Source: Buxus sempervirens (lineage: Eukaryota > Streptophyta > Magnoliopsida > Buxales > Buxaceae). From it: DNA of 64,000 nucleotides. Below, in pieces: positions 11,081 to 23,040 of the stretch. Position numbers and translations under genes: made by a program. Where the stretch lies: positions 13,118,221 through 13,182,220 of the forward strand of contig OX387192.1 of the NCBI GenBank assembly GCA_947561395.2, given 5' to 3'. Each line of letters begins with the position of its first letter. Position 1 is the first letter of the stretch. The notes under the pieces were generated by a model that ran no database searches, had not been told where the DNA came from, and saw nothing but the letters and a program-made list of their open reading frames with translations.

Positions 11081-12515
11081 AAGACCAGGCCCAGCCCTTC
11101 AACCCTTGTAGGCATGCTGCCTTATCCCTAATATCCATGCATTCCCAACCCCCACCCCATGCATAGCTTTTAATTGAACCATGCATGCTTGCGTTAGTGC
11201 AACATGGTACGATAGGTCTTGCTGTTGGGCTTTTAATTGTTCCTCATTTAGTGAAGTTAGGCCACCAAAGTAGGGGCACCAAGACCCTTACACCTTGCTG
11301 GAATTGCCGGAGAGAAATGAGAGGGGCAGCAGCCCCCATGCCCTCTTCTCATCTCTCATTTTGTGGAGAAACCCAAGGTAAACCACATGGGATGCCTCCC
11401 CCATGACCCGAACCAATGTGGACCCACCTAGGGGCCCACACAACTGGTATAAATCTCCTTGGAAATCTAGGAAACCACCTACATGGCTGAATCCTAAAAA
11501 TGCATTTTTGTGTGATCTTTGGTTTTCATTGATTCGGATAATCTCACAACAAAACCAAACGAACCAATAGACCCGGAAACCCAACATGGGACTTGGACCA
11601 CCGGTCCAATTTGGTACATTAGTGGGCCTTCCAACGGGGCCCACCAAGCTCGACGAACACTAAAGCATGCAAATAAGCAAGTTAAGTAAAATTAACCAAT
11701 CAAACTGGGGCGGGCCAAACCCAATGCGACCCACCCGAACCTTGTTTTATGGAATGATATTTGAATTGTATGGTTTGGCCGAGACCCAGGGTTAGGGCCT
11801 ATCGGGCCGGCTAATCCAACCAAGTGAGGGTTCAAAACCCTAAACTTCAAGAACATGGGCCTTCAAGCCTAAATTTGGACTACAGGCCCCAAACCCAATC
11901 TCCAACTCACCTTGGCAAATTTAAATAAGATAAATTCGAAGACACTTTGGTAACCATCATAGGGGCCCACCTAAGGGCCCACAAACCGAGGCCGACCCGC
12001 CTTCGCATGAAAGCCATTTAAAGTCTTGAATTAAACCTTAAAATAAAATTAATTCACTAAAATCTAAACCCAAAGAGCCTTTTAGGCTTAGACAGAGGCC
12101 CACATGGGATATGTGGGCTTACCCAAGTCCACCAAGGAAACCGCGGGCCTTCCAACGAGGCCCACCCTGCCAGACTCAGATCACCTAATTAAGAAAGATA
12201 AAAGCAATTTAAGGGACCCGCACCACTTAGTTGGTCCCGCCAGACTTAACCAAGTTGCATATCGAATTAGGAATCGGGTGAGAAACCACAGTAAGTTGAC
12301 TCAAACCAGGGAACCCACGAGACCCGTCATTCGACGGGGTGGTTTGGGGTGTCTACGGACTTCCCCAGACCGCAACCGAGACCCTACTTAGAATCTCAAG
12401 CCATAGACCAAAGCCCAAAATAGACAAGATTAGGCATCCAGGTCTCCGCCTGCATCCCATCAGGCGGTGGCGACTTCGAATTTTCCCCTGCCGTGTTCCC
12501 GACGCATGCACAGCC

Positions 12516-12533
12516 TAGCGACTCCGCTGGGGA
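12516..12533 (+). other. Primer binding site of element A
   Basis: The sequence three bases after the LTR end matches the PBS of element B on the other strand (44597-44614), read there as TGGCGACTCCGCTGGGGA. It is complementary to the 3' end of a tRNA ending in CCA. I do not assign the tRNA species. Confidence 0.8.
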
Positions 12534-14189
12534 TTTCTCAGCCCAGTAGGACCTTGGTTAGATTGAGTTAGCGTAAGAGGGATTTAGTTGATATTTAGGA
12601 CTCTTGCTATCTTTTTTAGTAAGACGCAGAATAAAAGTAATTACGTGTTATGGGGAGTCCTGTCGAAAGGACGCGATAATTGCCCAAGGCAAGCGGAATT
12701 TAAGCGGTCCCTTGTGACCCTCCACTTACCTAGCGATTCTCCCGCAACATCGTAATGCGTGCCAATTCTACACCTTACTATACGAGACGGTAAAATTCCT
12801 TTGTCAACAAAATCCAGGCAAAACTCACCCGTGTAGACACAACACGCAGCCCAACTGCACACACGGGCACGCCACCACACCGTGGATGGATTTAATTTTC
12901 TGCTTTTGTGTGATAAACTGCGTGGGGTGACACGCACGAGGGAGGCTGCGTGGATGATCTAACCCCGAATGAATGAGTGAAAATACGGATATTGCAACTT
13001 CTTTACCAAGACTTAGACCTCTCTAGCAGCCTACCCTTCTGTTTCCTATAAACTGATCTTTGGGGTGGTATTAGCACCTACGCTCCCGTGGCTTGCCGGG
13101 GAAAGCAGGGTAAACCAATCCCCCCAGTTTTCTGGAGTCCATTAGCACCACTAGTTTCTTGCCGTGGCACGCGAGGATCCAGTACTGGTCCAAACCCTTG
13201 TAGGCTTATGTCTCGGGTTGGGTATCCTTCCCCACCTAACGTTTTTGTGTAAACCACACGTTGAGCATGCGAGGGTGAGTATGTTGTGAATGATGAATAC
13301 AAGAGGAGTAAAATTGGAATGAAACCTAAGAGTCCATTAGGGGCAGCAACCCCTGCCGTTTGCCTCAAATTGAGTAAACCCTAGATCATGGGCTACCTTA
13401 GCCCTAATTTAGGAAGCTCACCTAATTTTGATCAGGGGAATCACCCTAGATCCATGCATGGAGTCCTGTATGCTATGGGTCTCAACCCATTAGAGTCCGC
13501 TGGGAGCACTTTAAGTCCGGATCGGTCTCTTAGAGCAGATGCAAGCCGGCCAGATCAGACAAACAGATGAAAGCATGCCAAATCAGAACATGGGCACTAA
13601 ACCCTAGATCTAGGAACTTTTAGCCTACCCACTTTGAAAGCAATTTGTATCCTTCCTCTTGGCTCCCAACAGCCTTAAGGATGAATTCTTTATAGCTTTA
13701 TAAATATCTTGTACAAATTCCGCCCTCGATGGCAAGTTGTAATTTTTGCTATGGTCCGACACCGAAAGCAGATGAAAGAACAGATGAAAGACAGAAGACT
13801 GATCAGGACTTGAATGTGCTCCTCTTCACAAGTATGTCTAGGAGTCACGCCTCAACTGGCGCCAACCCTTAGGACCACACACCATGTGTGCCTGAATTTA
13901 AATTCTGCACTGTTTAATTTTTGCTTTATTTTGTGAAGCATGTTAAAACTGCTAGTGGTTAGTCCTTTTGCTTGAGGTTATGCATATTTTAGGATTGATT
14001 AGGAGTTTTGTGTGGAACCTTAAATTGATTTGGAATTTCGATCGGATAGTTGGCATGGCATCTTCATCCTCAATTGAAAGAACCCGTTTCCCTAGGATAG
14101 AGAAGTGCGCCTAGGATACCCCCTGGATCCATTCTTGGACAAGGTAGCTCCAAGGGAGTGAGCAGATTGAATGGGAGCACAAATACCGC
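12534..14189 (+). other. Untranslated leader of element A
   Basis: This stretch has no credible coding region. Its first 200 bases match the leader of element B (44397-44596 on the minus strand), including GGGGAGTCCTGTC and ATAATTGCC words, which confirms it belongs to the element. A long leader before the extra ORF is usual in Ogre-like elements. Confidence 0.7.
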
Positions 14190-15446
14190 ATGGGACAGAC
14201 CTTGTCCTTGTTAAACATGCCGATCAACTGGGATATGATCCAAGCAGCCTTGCTTTTCTGGGATCCCCAACTTTTAGTGTTTCAATTCGGGATCAATGAG
14301 TTGATCCCCACAATTGAGGAACTCGACCTGTTCCTCCGATTTCGCGACTTAGGAGAACCCGCTAGGCCAAGTCTCAAAGAAAGCTACAAGAATGAAGCTT
14401 GTGCTTTCTTTGGCCTCTCAAGGGGAGAATTCCAGACCTTAGGAAATGACAAAGCATTCACGAGGGTCTCCAAAACATTCCTAGCTGAAAAGATAAGAAA
14501 CAAAAAACAGGAAAGACCCCGGGCTTGGTTTGACACCTTCACCCTTGTGGTTCTGTCGCAAGTCTTCTTTCCAATTGAGGGAGACACCATTAATTTGGCC
14601 CTCATGGAAATTGTGGATCAACTCAGGGCAGCATACCGAATCATGCCACTGATCCTAGCTCAACTATTCCATTCCCTGACTTTGTCCAAAAATTGAACTC
14701 GGAGGTTTCAAGGGTGTGCAACACTTGTCAGTGCACATTATAAGGTAGCTAGTGATAACATCATATGGCTAGCCCGAAGAGAGATCAAACCAGACCTACT
14801 CGCTCGTGAGGATTGGTTTAACCACTTTCTTCATCTAAAGGGAGAAACAGACATTCGATGGTGGGGCACATACAACATCCCCTACACCCCCATTATAGCT
14901 TTCAAGAAAAGAGAGGGCCTTACCCTGATAGGTCTTATCCATGCTGTGCTATACTATCTGATTTGGGTTCTGAGATAGTTTGGGAAACTACAGGGAATCC
15001 CAGTCAAGGATGACATGGGCAATTTGATTGGTCCACTCACTAAGGGACTAACGGCGCAACTACAAATGGAGTGGAAGACGGTGTGCGTATATCGGGAGGA
15101 CGTCTTCATCGAATCACACTTTCAAGATTACGAGTAGTGGATAGCTCGGGAGTTCGGCCACAACGGCCCCCCAACTCTTCAGCCTGTCGCTTCAAGCGAC
15201 ATTCCAGTTCCGCCCCCTAACACATATAGGGACAGGGTGGCTGAACTGCAGGAGACCCACTCCCGTATCCATTCAGCTTATATGGATTCGGAACGGGAGA
15301 GTAAGCAAGCCAATATGGCCTTGCAACATGAAATGGAATTAGTACGCAAGTGCGCAGAGGAGGACCGGCGTCTGCGGAACAAGCTTCTACGAGCCTTGAG
15401 GAGGCAAGACGTGTCCTCCCACTATGATGATGACCAACCTAGCTAG
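14190..15446 (+). pseudogene. Extra ORF upstream of gag (Tat/Ogre ORF1), fossil
   Basis: Ogre-type elements carry an additional ORF between the leader and gag, of unknown function. The N-terminal part (14190-14696) contains NWDMIQAALLFWDP, FQFGINELIPTIEELDLFL and ACFFGL-like stretches. These resemble a plant domain found in such retroelement proteins (often labelled DUF7745), so this is a family-level resemblance only. The C-terminal part (15237-15446) is charged and probably coiled-coil (ELQETHSRIHSAYMDSER), ending at a stop at 15444-15446. The region is broken. Confidence 0.6.
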
Positions 15447-15751
15447 ACTTTGGCTTTGTTGTATTTTGTTCTGAATGATGATGTAATTTGTGCCATGGTG
15501 GCTCTTTTTTATTAAAGCATGAATCTATTTTTTTTTTGCAATGTTGTTCGGGCTTAACAAAACAAGAATTTGAAATAAAAGAATTAATCCCCTCCAATAG
15601 GGCAACTCGGTCTCCGACAGACCGCCTCTATTCAGATAATTGCATCTCTCCCATTGAGATCGCAAAACCCCGCAACTGTTAAAAACACCCAAGACTTTGA
15701 GCTTAGATCACATCCGTTTGTATCTTTCCAAGATCATTCGGTCAATCCTGT

Positions 15752-16225
15752 AGGGCACCGAAACTGCCGATGGATGAGTCGGATATTGGTGGAGGAGCGT
15801 CCTGGCATAGCCTACCCCTTTTAATGACACCAAAGCCGCTGGTGGTTGAATCAGATATTGGTTGCAGAGCATCCGGGTACTACTAGCCGAATTCTTAGGG
15901 CACCGAAGCCCCCGACGGATGAGTCGGATATTGGTGGAGGAGGGTCCTAGCATAGCCTATCCCTTTTAGTGACACAAAAGCCGCCGGTGGTTGAATCGGA
16001 TATTGGTTGCGGAGCGTTAGGCTACTACTAGCCAAATTCTTAGGGTACCGAAGCCGTCGACGGATGAGTCGGATATTGGTGGAGGAGCATATTGGCATAG
16101 CCTACCCGTTTTAGTGACACCAAAGCCGCCGGTGGTTGAATCGGATATTGGCTGCGGAGCGTCCAGGTACTACTAGCCGAATCTTTGTATCGCCGAAACC
16201 ACCGACGGATGAGTCGGGAATTGGT
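15752..16225 (+). repeat. Tandem repeat of about 145 bp, 3.2 copies
   Basis: Units start at about 15754, 15900, 16047 and 16190, each with an ACCGAAGCC..GACGGATGAGTCGG opening. Each unit consists of two related halves: GATGAGTCGGATATTGGTG.. and GGTTGAATCGGATATTGG.., so the 145-bp unit probably arose from a dimer of about 73 bp. Tandem arrays between ORF1 and gag are known in Tat/Ogre elements. Confidence 0.9.
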
Positions 16226-16323
16226 TAAGGCAACCCTGAGTGCTATTCTTCAACCCCCCTTTCTGAGACCATGCGTGGTCCAACCCTATGATTCCGAGCT
16301 CAGAAAAATCCCCCTGCATTGAA

Positions 16324-16710
16324 GGTTCTCTTCCCTTGCCAGACGGCTAAAATAGATCAGCTTAACCCTAGGTTCTCTTCGCTTGCCAAGGTGGCTAAAA
16401 TAGACCAATTAAACCGGGTTCTCTTTCCCAGTCGCTCCTAAGCGACTAAAATAGATCAGCTTTTAGAAAAATTAGCCTTCAGAAAAAATAGGGTTCTCTC
16501 TCCCAGTTATCTACGGGTAGCTAAAATAGATTCGGTCATTAGGGTTCTCTTTCCCGGTCGTCTTAGGACAACCAAAATAGATCAGGCTTCAAGATTTAAT
16601 AGGGTTCTCTCTCCCAGTCACCTGCGGGTAGCCAAAATAGATCAGTTGATTCAAAATCAGGTTCTCTTCCCTTGTTTCCTTAGGGTAGCTAAAATAGATC
16701 AGTTAGTCCA
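16324..16710 (+). repeat. Second tandem array, about 7 units of 46-75 bp
   Basis: Each unit carries GGTTCTCTTTCCC, a variable stem-like core, and GCTAAAATAGATCAG. Units start at about 16324, 16371, 16417, 16492, 16543, 16603 and 16660. The fixed ends and variable length between them suggest that short conserved words rather than overall length are kept. Confidence 0.88.
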
Positions 16711-16872
16711 AATCCAATAAAAAAATAGCATAAATCAAAGGAACATATTCTATCGAATAAGTTGCGTGACTAATTCATGTAGAATTGCACTAATGCCTGC
16801 TAATTGCTCCACCAGGTACCAAAATTGCTTCCAGAAGTCCGTACCTACTAAGATCGAGGAAAAGACTCGATA

Positions 16873-18460
16873 TGGATCAGCTAGGAGAGCAAGCACCGCC
16901 AGGGCAACATCCGGCAGAATCTAGCCAGGCACAAACGGTCAATGAGATGCAACAGAGAATTAACAGCATGGGTTCCGTCATCCAGGAATTAATGGCGTAA
17001 TTAAGGGAATTAAAGCAAGTCCCCCCAGTAGTGCCGGCCGCCCACCAGCCGCAGCCGCAGTTCACGCCACCAGCAGAGGTGGCACCACCACCACATCCAG
17101 TACATCCCCCTCCTGTGGCACCAGCACCGCCACCACCAGCAGCTCCGTTCCACATACCACAGCAGGATCAGTTTTTACCTGTCCATCTGGGGCAAGATGA
17201 CGAAGACTGGTACAGAGCGTAGGAAGCGCAGTTTGGGGGGAAATTGGCAGCAGTAAGAGAAGAGAACAAAGCAGAACTGGCTACCATGAGAGAGCTTCTC
17301 AAACAGCTCCAACCCAGTACAGTGCAGAGCGAGGCCATGCTTGAAAACCTCTGTTTCTTTTCTAACATCCAGCTCTCGGCTAAGTTCAAGTGCCCGGAGT
17401 TGCACCAGTTTGACGGCACGGGTTGCCCACTAAACCATCTGAGGTCTTATTCTGGCGACATGTGCCAGTATGCTAAGGAGGAACGAATCATGGTGTAGTT
17501 CTTCCAGAAGTCGCTAACCGGGGCGGCTTATTCTTGGTTCTTGAGTCTAGACAAGGCTAAGATAAAAACATGGAATGACCTGGCAGCAGTCTTTATCCAG
17601 CAGTACCGCCTGAACAGTCAGATAGTACAGACAAGGGCAGAGTTGCAAAGGCTGGCTAAGAAGAGCCAAGAGTCAGTAAGAGAATACGCCAAGCGCTGGA
17701 AGGAATTGGCAGCGTTGGTATAGCTGCCGTTGCTAGAACAGGAGATGACGTCCCTGTTTATTGTGTTATTGGGTCAACCCTTCTTCACTTTGCTGCTGGG
17801 GCAAAGTATGTCGAATTTCAATGACCTAATCCTGACGGTAGATTGGATTGAAGACGCAGTAAAAGCCGGGAAGATTGACGGCAGTAGGTAGAGTGCTGCA
17901 CCCAGAAGGCCAGTAATAGGGCAAGCCAGTAGAAGCCAGGGGCAAGAGCCTAGGAGACAGGAACAACAGGCGGTCAACTATGTATACCCTACACAACCTC
18001 ACCATTTCTCCCAAGGACCGGAGGCAGTTGCACCTCAGGGAACCAGGCAGGCAGCTTACCAAGGGGTAAGAAGGACGAGAGAAGAGATGGAGGCCAGGAT
18101 GAAACGGGTTTTCACTCCGCTCCCGTATGCACCAGCAGAGTTACTGCCAACTTTGTTGAAAAAGGGGTATGTGCAAGTCAAACCCCCTGAACCCTCGATT
18201 GGTCAACGCTAGAAGCTATAACGCAGCACAGCGGTGCGAGTACCACTCTGGTGCTCCAGGGCACCACACCAACCGGTGCTGGGATCTAAGGCACGACATC
18301 CAAGACCTGATTGACAGTAAACGCATCACGGTCGACCCTCCAGCACCACCCGCTCAGACTCCAACAGTCGGCGTGACTACTAACCCTCTCCCAGATCACT
18401 CAAAGGCCTCCGCTAGTAGGACGGCGAATCAAGTGAGCAGTGATCAGGGCACCATGTAGC
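16873..18460 (+). pseudogene. gag region of element A, fossil
   Basis: Gag forms the virus-like particle and binds element RNA. A Pro/Gln-rich N-terminal stretch (about 17031-17222) is followed by a retrotransposon gag core (about 17340-17760: FKCPELHQFDGTG, TWNDLAAVFIQQYRLN, VREYAKRWKELA). A nucleic-acid-binding knuckle lies near 18225-18275 (CEYHSGAPGHHTNRCWDLR). The order fits Ty3/gypsy Tat-type gag. The region is broken in several places. It continues across solo LTR 2 into the protease region. Confidence 0.8.
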
Positions 18461-19058
18461 TCGACCCTTCTGTACTTATTGGCTGACTAGGGCAGATAGT
18501 AAAAGGGCAGCTTCGAACAGGAACCCAATCGATAGCAATTGTTGTTAAGGAGAATACGGATGTCTACATCTGTACAATCGAGAATGAACCGCAAAGCAGT
18601 GAGGAAGTCACGAGGCCATGGAACCCAATACAGTGTGGATGGATCAGCGACTCCCCGTCCCCTCCACGCAGAGAAGGAGTGGGCAGTTCCAGTGGACTCC
18701 AGATCCAGGATAGACCTCAGATCTCGGACGCATCCGTGGGCAGTTCAAGGGTGCCTCCCCAGTTATCTACCGAATGGCCAACATAGGGCATGTCTACGAC
18801 ATCAGAACCGCACCCCTATTTGGCATACTCAGCCAACTCATCATCACTTGAGTCTGATCCTGCCCCCTCCTATATGATATGCATGAGTGGTTCGGCCCCC
18901 CTCGTGCCACAGAAGAAGAGGAACCACCATCCACTCCTGAACTTGCAAACCTGCCTGATCCATATGAGAGCTCGGACGAGTCCACTGATACAGACTCAGA
19001 AGACACATCAGCAGAAGAAAATGAGACAGTGAACGTCATTGAAGGAGATGGTGGTGAC
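18461..19058 (+). other. gag-protease linker of element A, left part
   Basis: Acidic, Ser/Asp/Glu-rich translated stretches (for example ESSDESTDTDSEDTSAEE near 18970) show linker-like sequence without a recognisable domain. Solo LTR 2 interrupts it at 19063/23036; the linker resumes at 23041. Confidence 0.5.
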
Positions 19059-19948
19059 TCCCCTGTGCGCGCGTCGAAAATGCCGTACGGGAAAATTCGG
19101 AGTCGCCACCGTCTGATGGGGTGCAGGCGGACACCTGGGTGCCTAATCTTGTCTATTAGTCTGGTCTGCGGCTTGAGATTCTAAGTCGGTTCTCGGTTGC
19201 GGTCTAGGGAAGTCCGTAGACACCCCAGTCTACGCCGTCGGATGACGGGTCCCGTGGGTTCCCTGGTTTGAGTCAGCTTACTTTGGTTTCTCACCCGATT
19301 CCTAATCCGATATGCAACTTGGTTAAGTCTGGTGGGACCGCCTGAATGTTGTGGGTCCCTTTAATTGATTTTATCTTATTTAGTTCAGGTGATCTGAGTC
19401 TGATTGGGTGGGCCCCGTTGGAAGGCCCACGATGCCCTTGGTGGGCTTGGTTAAGCCCATGTGCCTTTGGAGGGCCTTTGCCTAAGCCTAGGAGGCCTCT
19501 TGGCCAAGGTGAGTGGGATACTGGGCTTGGGGCCCGTAGTCCAAATTTAGGCTTGAAAGCCCGGTTCTTTGAAGTCTAGGGTTTTCACCCTTCCTTGGTT
19601 CAATTAGCGGGCTTTGGCGGGCCCGATAGGCCCTAACCCTGGGTCTCGGCCAAACCATACAATTCAAACATTATACCACAAAACAAGGTTCGGGTGGGCC
19701 ACATTGGGTTTGGCTCGCCCAGTTTGATTGGTTAATTTTACTTAACTTGCTTATTTGCATGCTTTAGTGTTTGTTGGGCTTGGTGGACCCCGTTGGAAGG
19801 CCCACTAGTGTACCAAATTGGACCGGTGGTCCAGGTCCCATGTTGGGTTTCCGGATGATCCGGAAACCCTGTTGGTTCACTTGGTTTTGTTGAAAATATC
19901 ATGAAAACTCGACAAGGAACAAAGAACACAAAAATGACATTTTTGTCA

Positions 19949-20014
19949 TGTATCCGGCCTTAGTTGCCGGATACGCACAAGCTGTAGGTGATCCGGCCTG
20001 AGTTGCCGGATCAC
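19949..20014. repeat. Downstream palindrome array of solo LTR 2 (2 units)
   Basis: Units start at 19949 (arms TGTATCCGGC / GCCGGATACG) and 19988 (arms GTGATCCGGC / GCCGGATCAC), 39 bp apart, at the same LTR position as the array at 6091-6195 in solo LTR 1. Confidence 0.85.
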
Positions 20015-22195
20015 CTCAAAACTGCTCTTTTCAGGGTTCAGGCAATTGGGGTGATTTCCAGGGGTTCCTAGGAGCTTTCTACATGTCATGTGGGCCCTTA
20101 GGTAGGGCCCACATTGGTTCAGGTTTGGGAAGAAATCCACTTTAATCCCTTTTGGGGGTTCTCACCAAAACAAGAGGTGGAGAGGAAGACATTGGGGCCG
20201 CTGCCCCTCTCATTTCTCTCCGGCAATTCCAGCAATGTGTAGGGGTCCTAGTACCCCTACTTTGGTGGTCACACTTCAGTATTCGATGGGCCATGAAAGC
20301 CCAACAACAAGGTCTTGCACTACGCATATTAAACACAAAATTGAACATGCTACAAATCATGGCATAGTAACAATAAACAAGAAGGGACAGCAGTGAAATG
20401 AGGGATCTTAGGTGGGCTTTAATCATGCTGATGGAAATGGTGAATGCCCAGAGATCAAGTGAAGGGGTGTATGCATGTCTAGTACTCAATGGGTTGGGTT
20501 GAGGGGTGATGGGCTCATGCATTCTTAGGTTTATGAGCAGCAAGTTACTTGAGAAGGGAAGGATGCATTCCTAACCAAAAAGACAATGGAAGTTGGCATA
20601 AATACGGGACTTGATTGTGGGTCAACACCGGGGTGATTCTAGGATTCCAAATTTGCTGGGACAGCAGCCAATGATGAGGGTTTGCTGCTGTCCCCAGCAG
20701 CCACTCATTTGGGTCATGGCAAAGGGAATGGAGGGGTGATGGGGGGCGTGCTTCCCTGAAGATGAGGGCTTGCCGATAGGTGCTATGGCAGCTAGTCTTG
20801 GGGATGATTTTAGGCCTTCCAACCTGCTGGGACAGCAGCAAACAGTGGGGATTTACTGTTGTCCCCAGCAGCAACTTACTTGGGTTAATGAAAAAGGGGT
20901 TAGGGTGCATGACAGTGGGTTAAGAGGCTAGGCTTGGGGGGATGCCTAGGCACCTAGGTGGGTCTGTTGGAGGTCCTGGAACAGCGGCAAGCAACAAAGG
21001 CTTGTTGCTGTCCATGACAGTAACTGGTGTAGGTCTTTGAAGCTTGCAGAGTAAACTTAAAAGGGGTAAAGGGGATCCATGGGCTTTCCAATAGCAACTA
21101 GCTGGAGAAAGGAAACATGTATCCCAATCTCCAAAAAAAATTCAGAAAGTTAATATGGCATGCAGGCATAAACAAACCAAAGTGAAACCATGCTGTAGGC
21201 ATTTATGCACATAAACACACACTAAACAGCAAGCCTAAAAGGAGGGGGACTTGCTGGAATGGCTGCCCGAAAACAATAACATCTGAGCGGGAAATAACCG
21301 GCACATGACAAGGAGACACCCCACCATACATAGAGAATATAAGTTAACATTGGCATGGGCATGCATCCTCATGTGATGGCCTTTTCCAGCAAAGGAAAAT
21401 AGCAAGGAGATGGTTGCCGAAAACCATCAGATCCATATGCATGCAAGAAACACAAAGTGGCAACAAAACACACATGCAAGAAGAACAATGAGAAGAGCAA
21501 TGATCTAATATGCATTTCCTACGATTCTTAGCGATATATGAACCCAAGACTCATGCTTAAACCTAGCGAAAATTCAGAGAAGGGGAGGAGAAGGGGGTAT
21601 ATATGGGGATACACTGGATGAAATTACGGGGGAACAAGCTCCCCCCTACTGAATCTCCAAGGATCCCAAAACAGCAACCTTGTTGGCCTCAAATGGTGTG
21701 GCCAAGTTCCCCATCTTTTCATGGGTCGTGCATGGGGTCTCTCTCACCTTTAGAGACCTCCATGTTACCAAAGGAACGAAAGAAAACATATGTAAGGGAA
21801 GTCCTCAAACAGGTCCATGCTAGGGGAGAAGACCAACTTTGGCAAACACCTTAGAAAATTCCTATTTTAATGTATGGGTAATACAAAGTAGTAGAGATGC
21901 TCACCTGGGTGTTCTTGCACTCCAAAGCAAGGTGGGAACCCTTCTTTGATGATGGACAGCAGCTAGAAGCCCTTGGGTACACAGCCTTGCTCCACCAGCA
22001 ACTAGTCTCCTTTAACTTGCTTAAGAAAGTGAGGGAGGAGAAGAAGGAAACAAGGGTGGATGCACTTGAGGTGGTATGGTGAGGTGGTGGAGAGCAAAGG
22101 GAGTTGAAGAGGGAAGGTTTCGGATGAGAAAAGGTGGGGGAGGAAGCTAAAAACTAGCAAAAGAAGCCAACCCCCGGCCAGAGGTGGTTGCTGGG

Positions 22196-22206
22196 CTTTT
22201 ATAGAC
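22196..22206 (-). promoter_or_regulatory. TATA box of solo LTR 2
   Basis: On the minus strand this reads TCTATAAAAGC, eight bases downstream of the first palindrome of the array starting at 22215. It is shared with the TATA region of A's LTR. Confidence 0.75.
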
Positions 22207-22214
22207 AAACTTAA

Positions 22215-22461
22215 TGTATCCGGCATTAAATGTCGGATACACTACATGTCCTTTGTATCCGGCATTTAATGTCGGATACACTGAACCTCCTTTGTATCCG
22301 GCATAAAATGTCGGATACAAACAAAATTATTTCAAAAATTTAATGCCGCCGCGAATTTGTCGGGGAATCGGCACGAATTTCGCCGAGCAAATCTTTGTAT
22401 CCGACATTTGAGTCTGGATATGAAGAGGAGCAAGTGTATCCGGCATATTTGGTCGGATACA
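22215..22461 (-). promoter_or_regulatory. Promoter-side palindrome array of solo LTR 2 (3+2 units, 39-bp period)
   Basis: Units start at 22215, 22254 and 22293, then 22396 and 22435. Spacing within each group is exactly 39 bp and the gap between groups is 103 bp. Each unit has 9-10-base arms (TGTATCCGGC / GTCGGATACA) around an AT-rich centre. Confidence 0.88.
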
Positions 22462-23040
22462 AATCGAAAAATTATGGATTTGCCCCTCGACTTGACCGAT
22501 TCGACCGACTCGACCGATTTGACACTTTTGGATATCTACGGATTGCTCCCTGCGAATTTTTGCTTTAAACCCTGGGATATTTTGCATGTTTGGATATTTA
22601 CGGATTGCCCCTCGAGATATTTTCTTGCGCCACTCGCCACGTGTGCAGCTTTCTGGGTTTTGCTGCTCGGAAACTTTGACAACTCATATCTCCTTCATTC
22701 GGACTCCGATTTGAGCAAACTCAGTTGCGTTGGACTCGTATCGGAGCCCTCCATCCAATAATATAGATCTAAGCACCTGGCTCGGGGTTCAAAAAAAGTC
22801 AACTTTCGGCTCCTCCTTTAAGTTTGACCGGTCCACAGAACCTTCATCCGGACTCCGATTCCAGCAAACTCAGTTGCGTTGAACTCATGTCGGGATTCTC
22901 TATCCATTGAGATAAAGCAAGGTGGCCAAATATCACTTGATCAAATGGTCAAATTTCGACCCCTCAGGGTTTTGACTTTTTAGCCGGGTTTTGCATTTCC
23001 GGCTCTTCTGGGAGCGCAAAAATGAGGTGCTTACATCCCC

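Larger units (their letters stand above)
4943..12512 (+). mobile_element. 5' LTR of element A, interrupted by a solo LTR
   Basis: The LTR starts TGTAAGCACCTCATTTTT at 4943 and ends ...GCACA at 12512, three bases before the primer binding site. It is about 4.4 kb long once the nested solo LTR (5056-8236) and one target duplication copy are set aside. It holds a promoter with upstream palindromes (8712-8960) and a TATA box at 8972. Beyond these are a long GCATG-rich transcribed region with CTGCTG..CAGCAG palindromes and a 28-base C run, and a U5-like end with GAGTCGCCACC-like sequence in reverse complement. The second palindrome array seen in related LTRs is not evident in this copy. Confidence 0.88.
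19064..23035 (-). mobile_element. Solo LTR 2 (Tat/Ogre)
   Basis: This is a 3.97-kb LTR with ends TGTGCGCGCG.. and ..GAGGTGCTTACA on the + strand. It is flanked by a perfect target duplication TCCCC (19059-19063 and 23036-23040) and lacks any internal region. It belongs to the same LTR family as A, B and solo 1. It interrupts the gag-protease linker of element A and so is younger than A. Its promoter array is the cleanest in the window. Confidence 0.94.

Noticed and set aside
16877-17155. Minus-strand Gly/Ala-rich ORF
   Set aside because: It is the shadow of the Pro/Gln-rich gag N-terminus on the + strand.
22215-22461. CRISPR-like look of regularly spaced palindromic repeats
   Set aside because: Plant retroelement context, no cas-like genes, and spacers are too short and similar. 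These units are LTR promoter palindromes.
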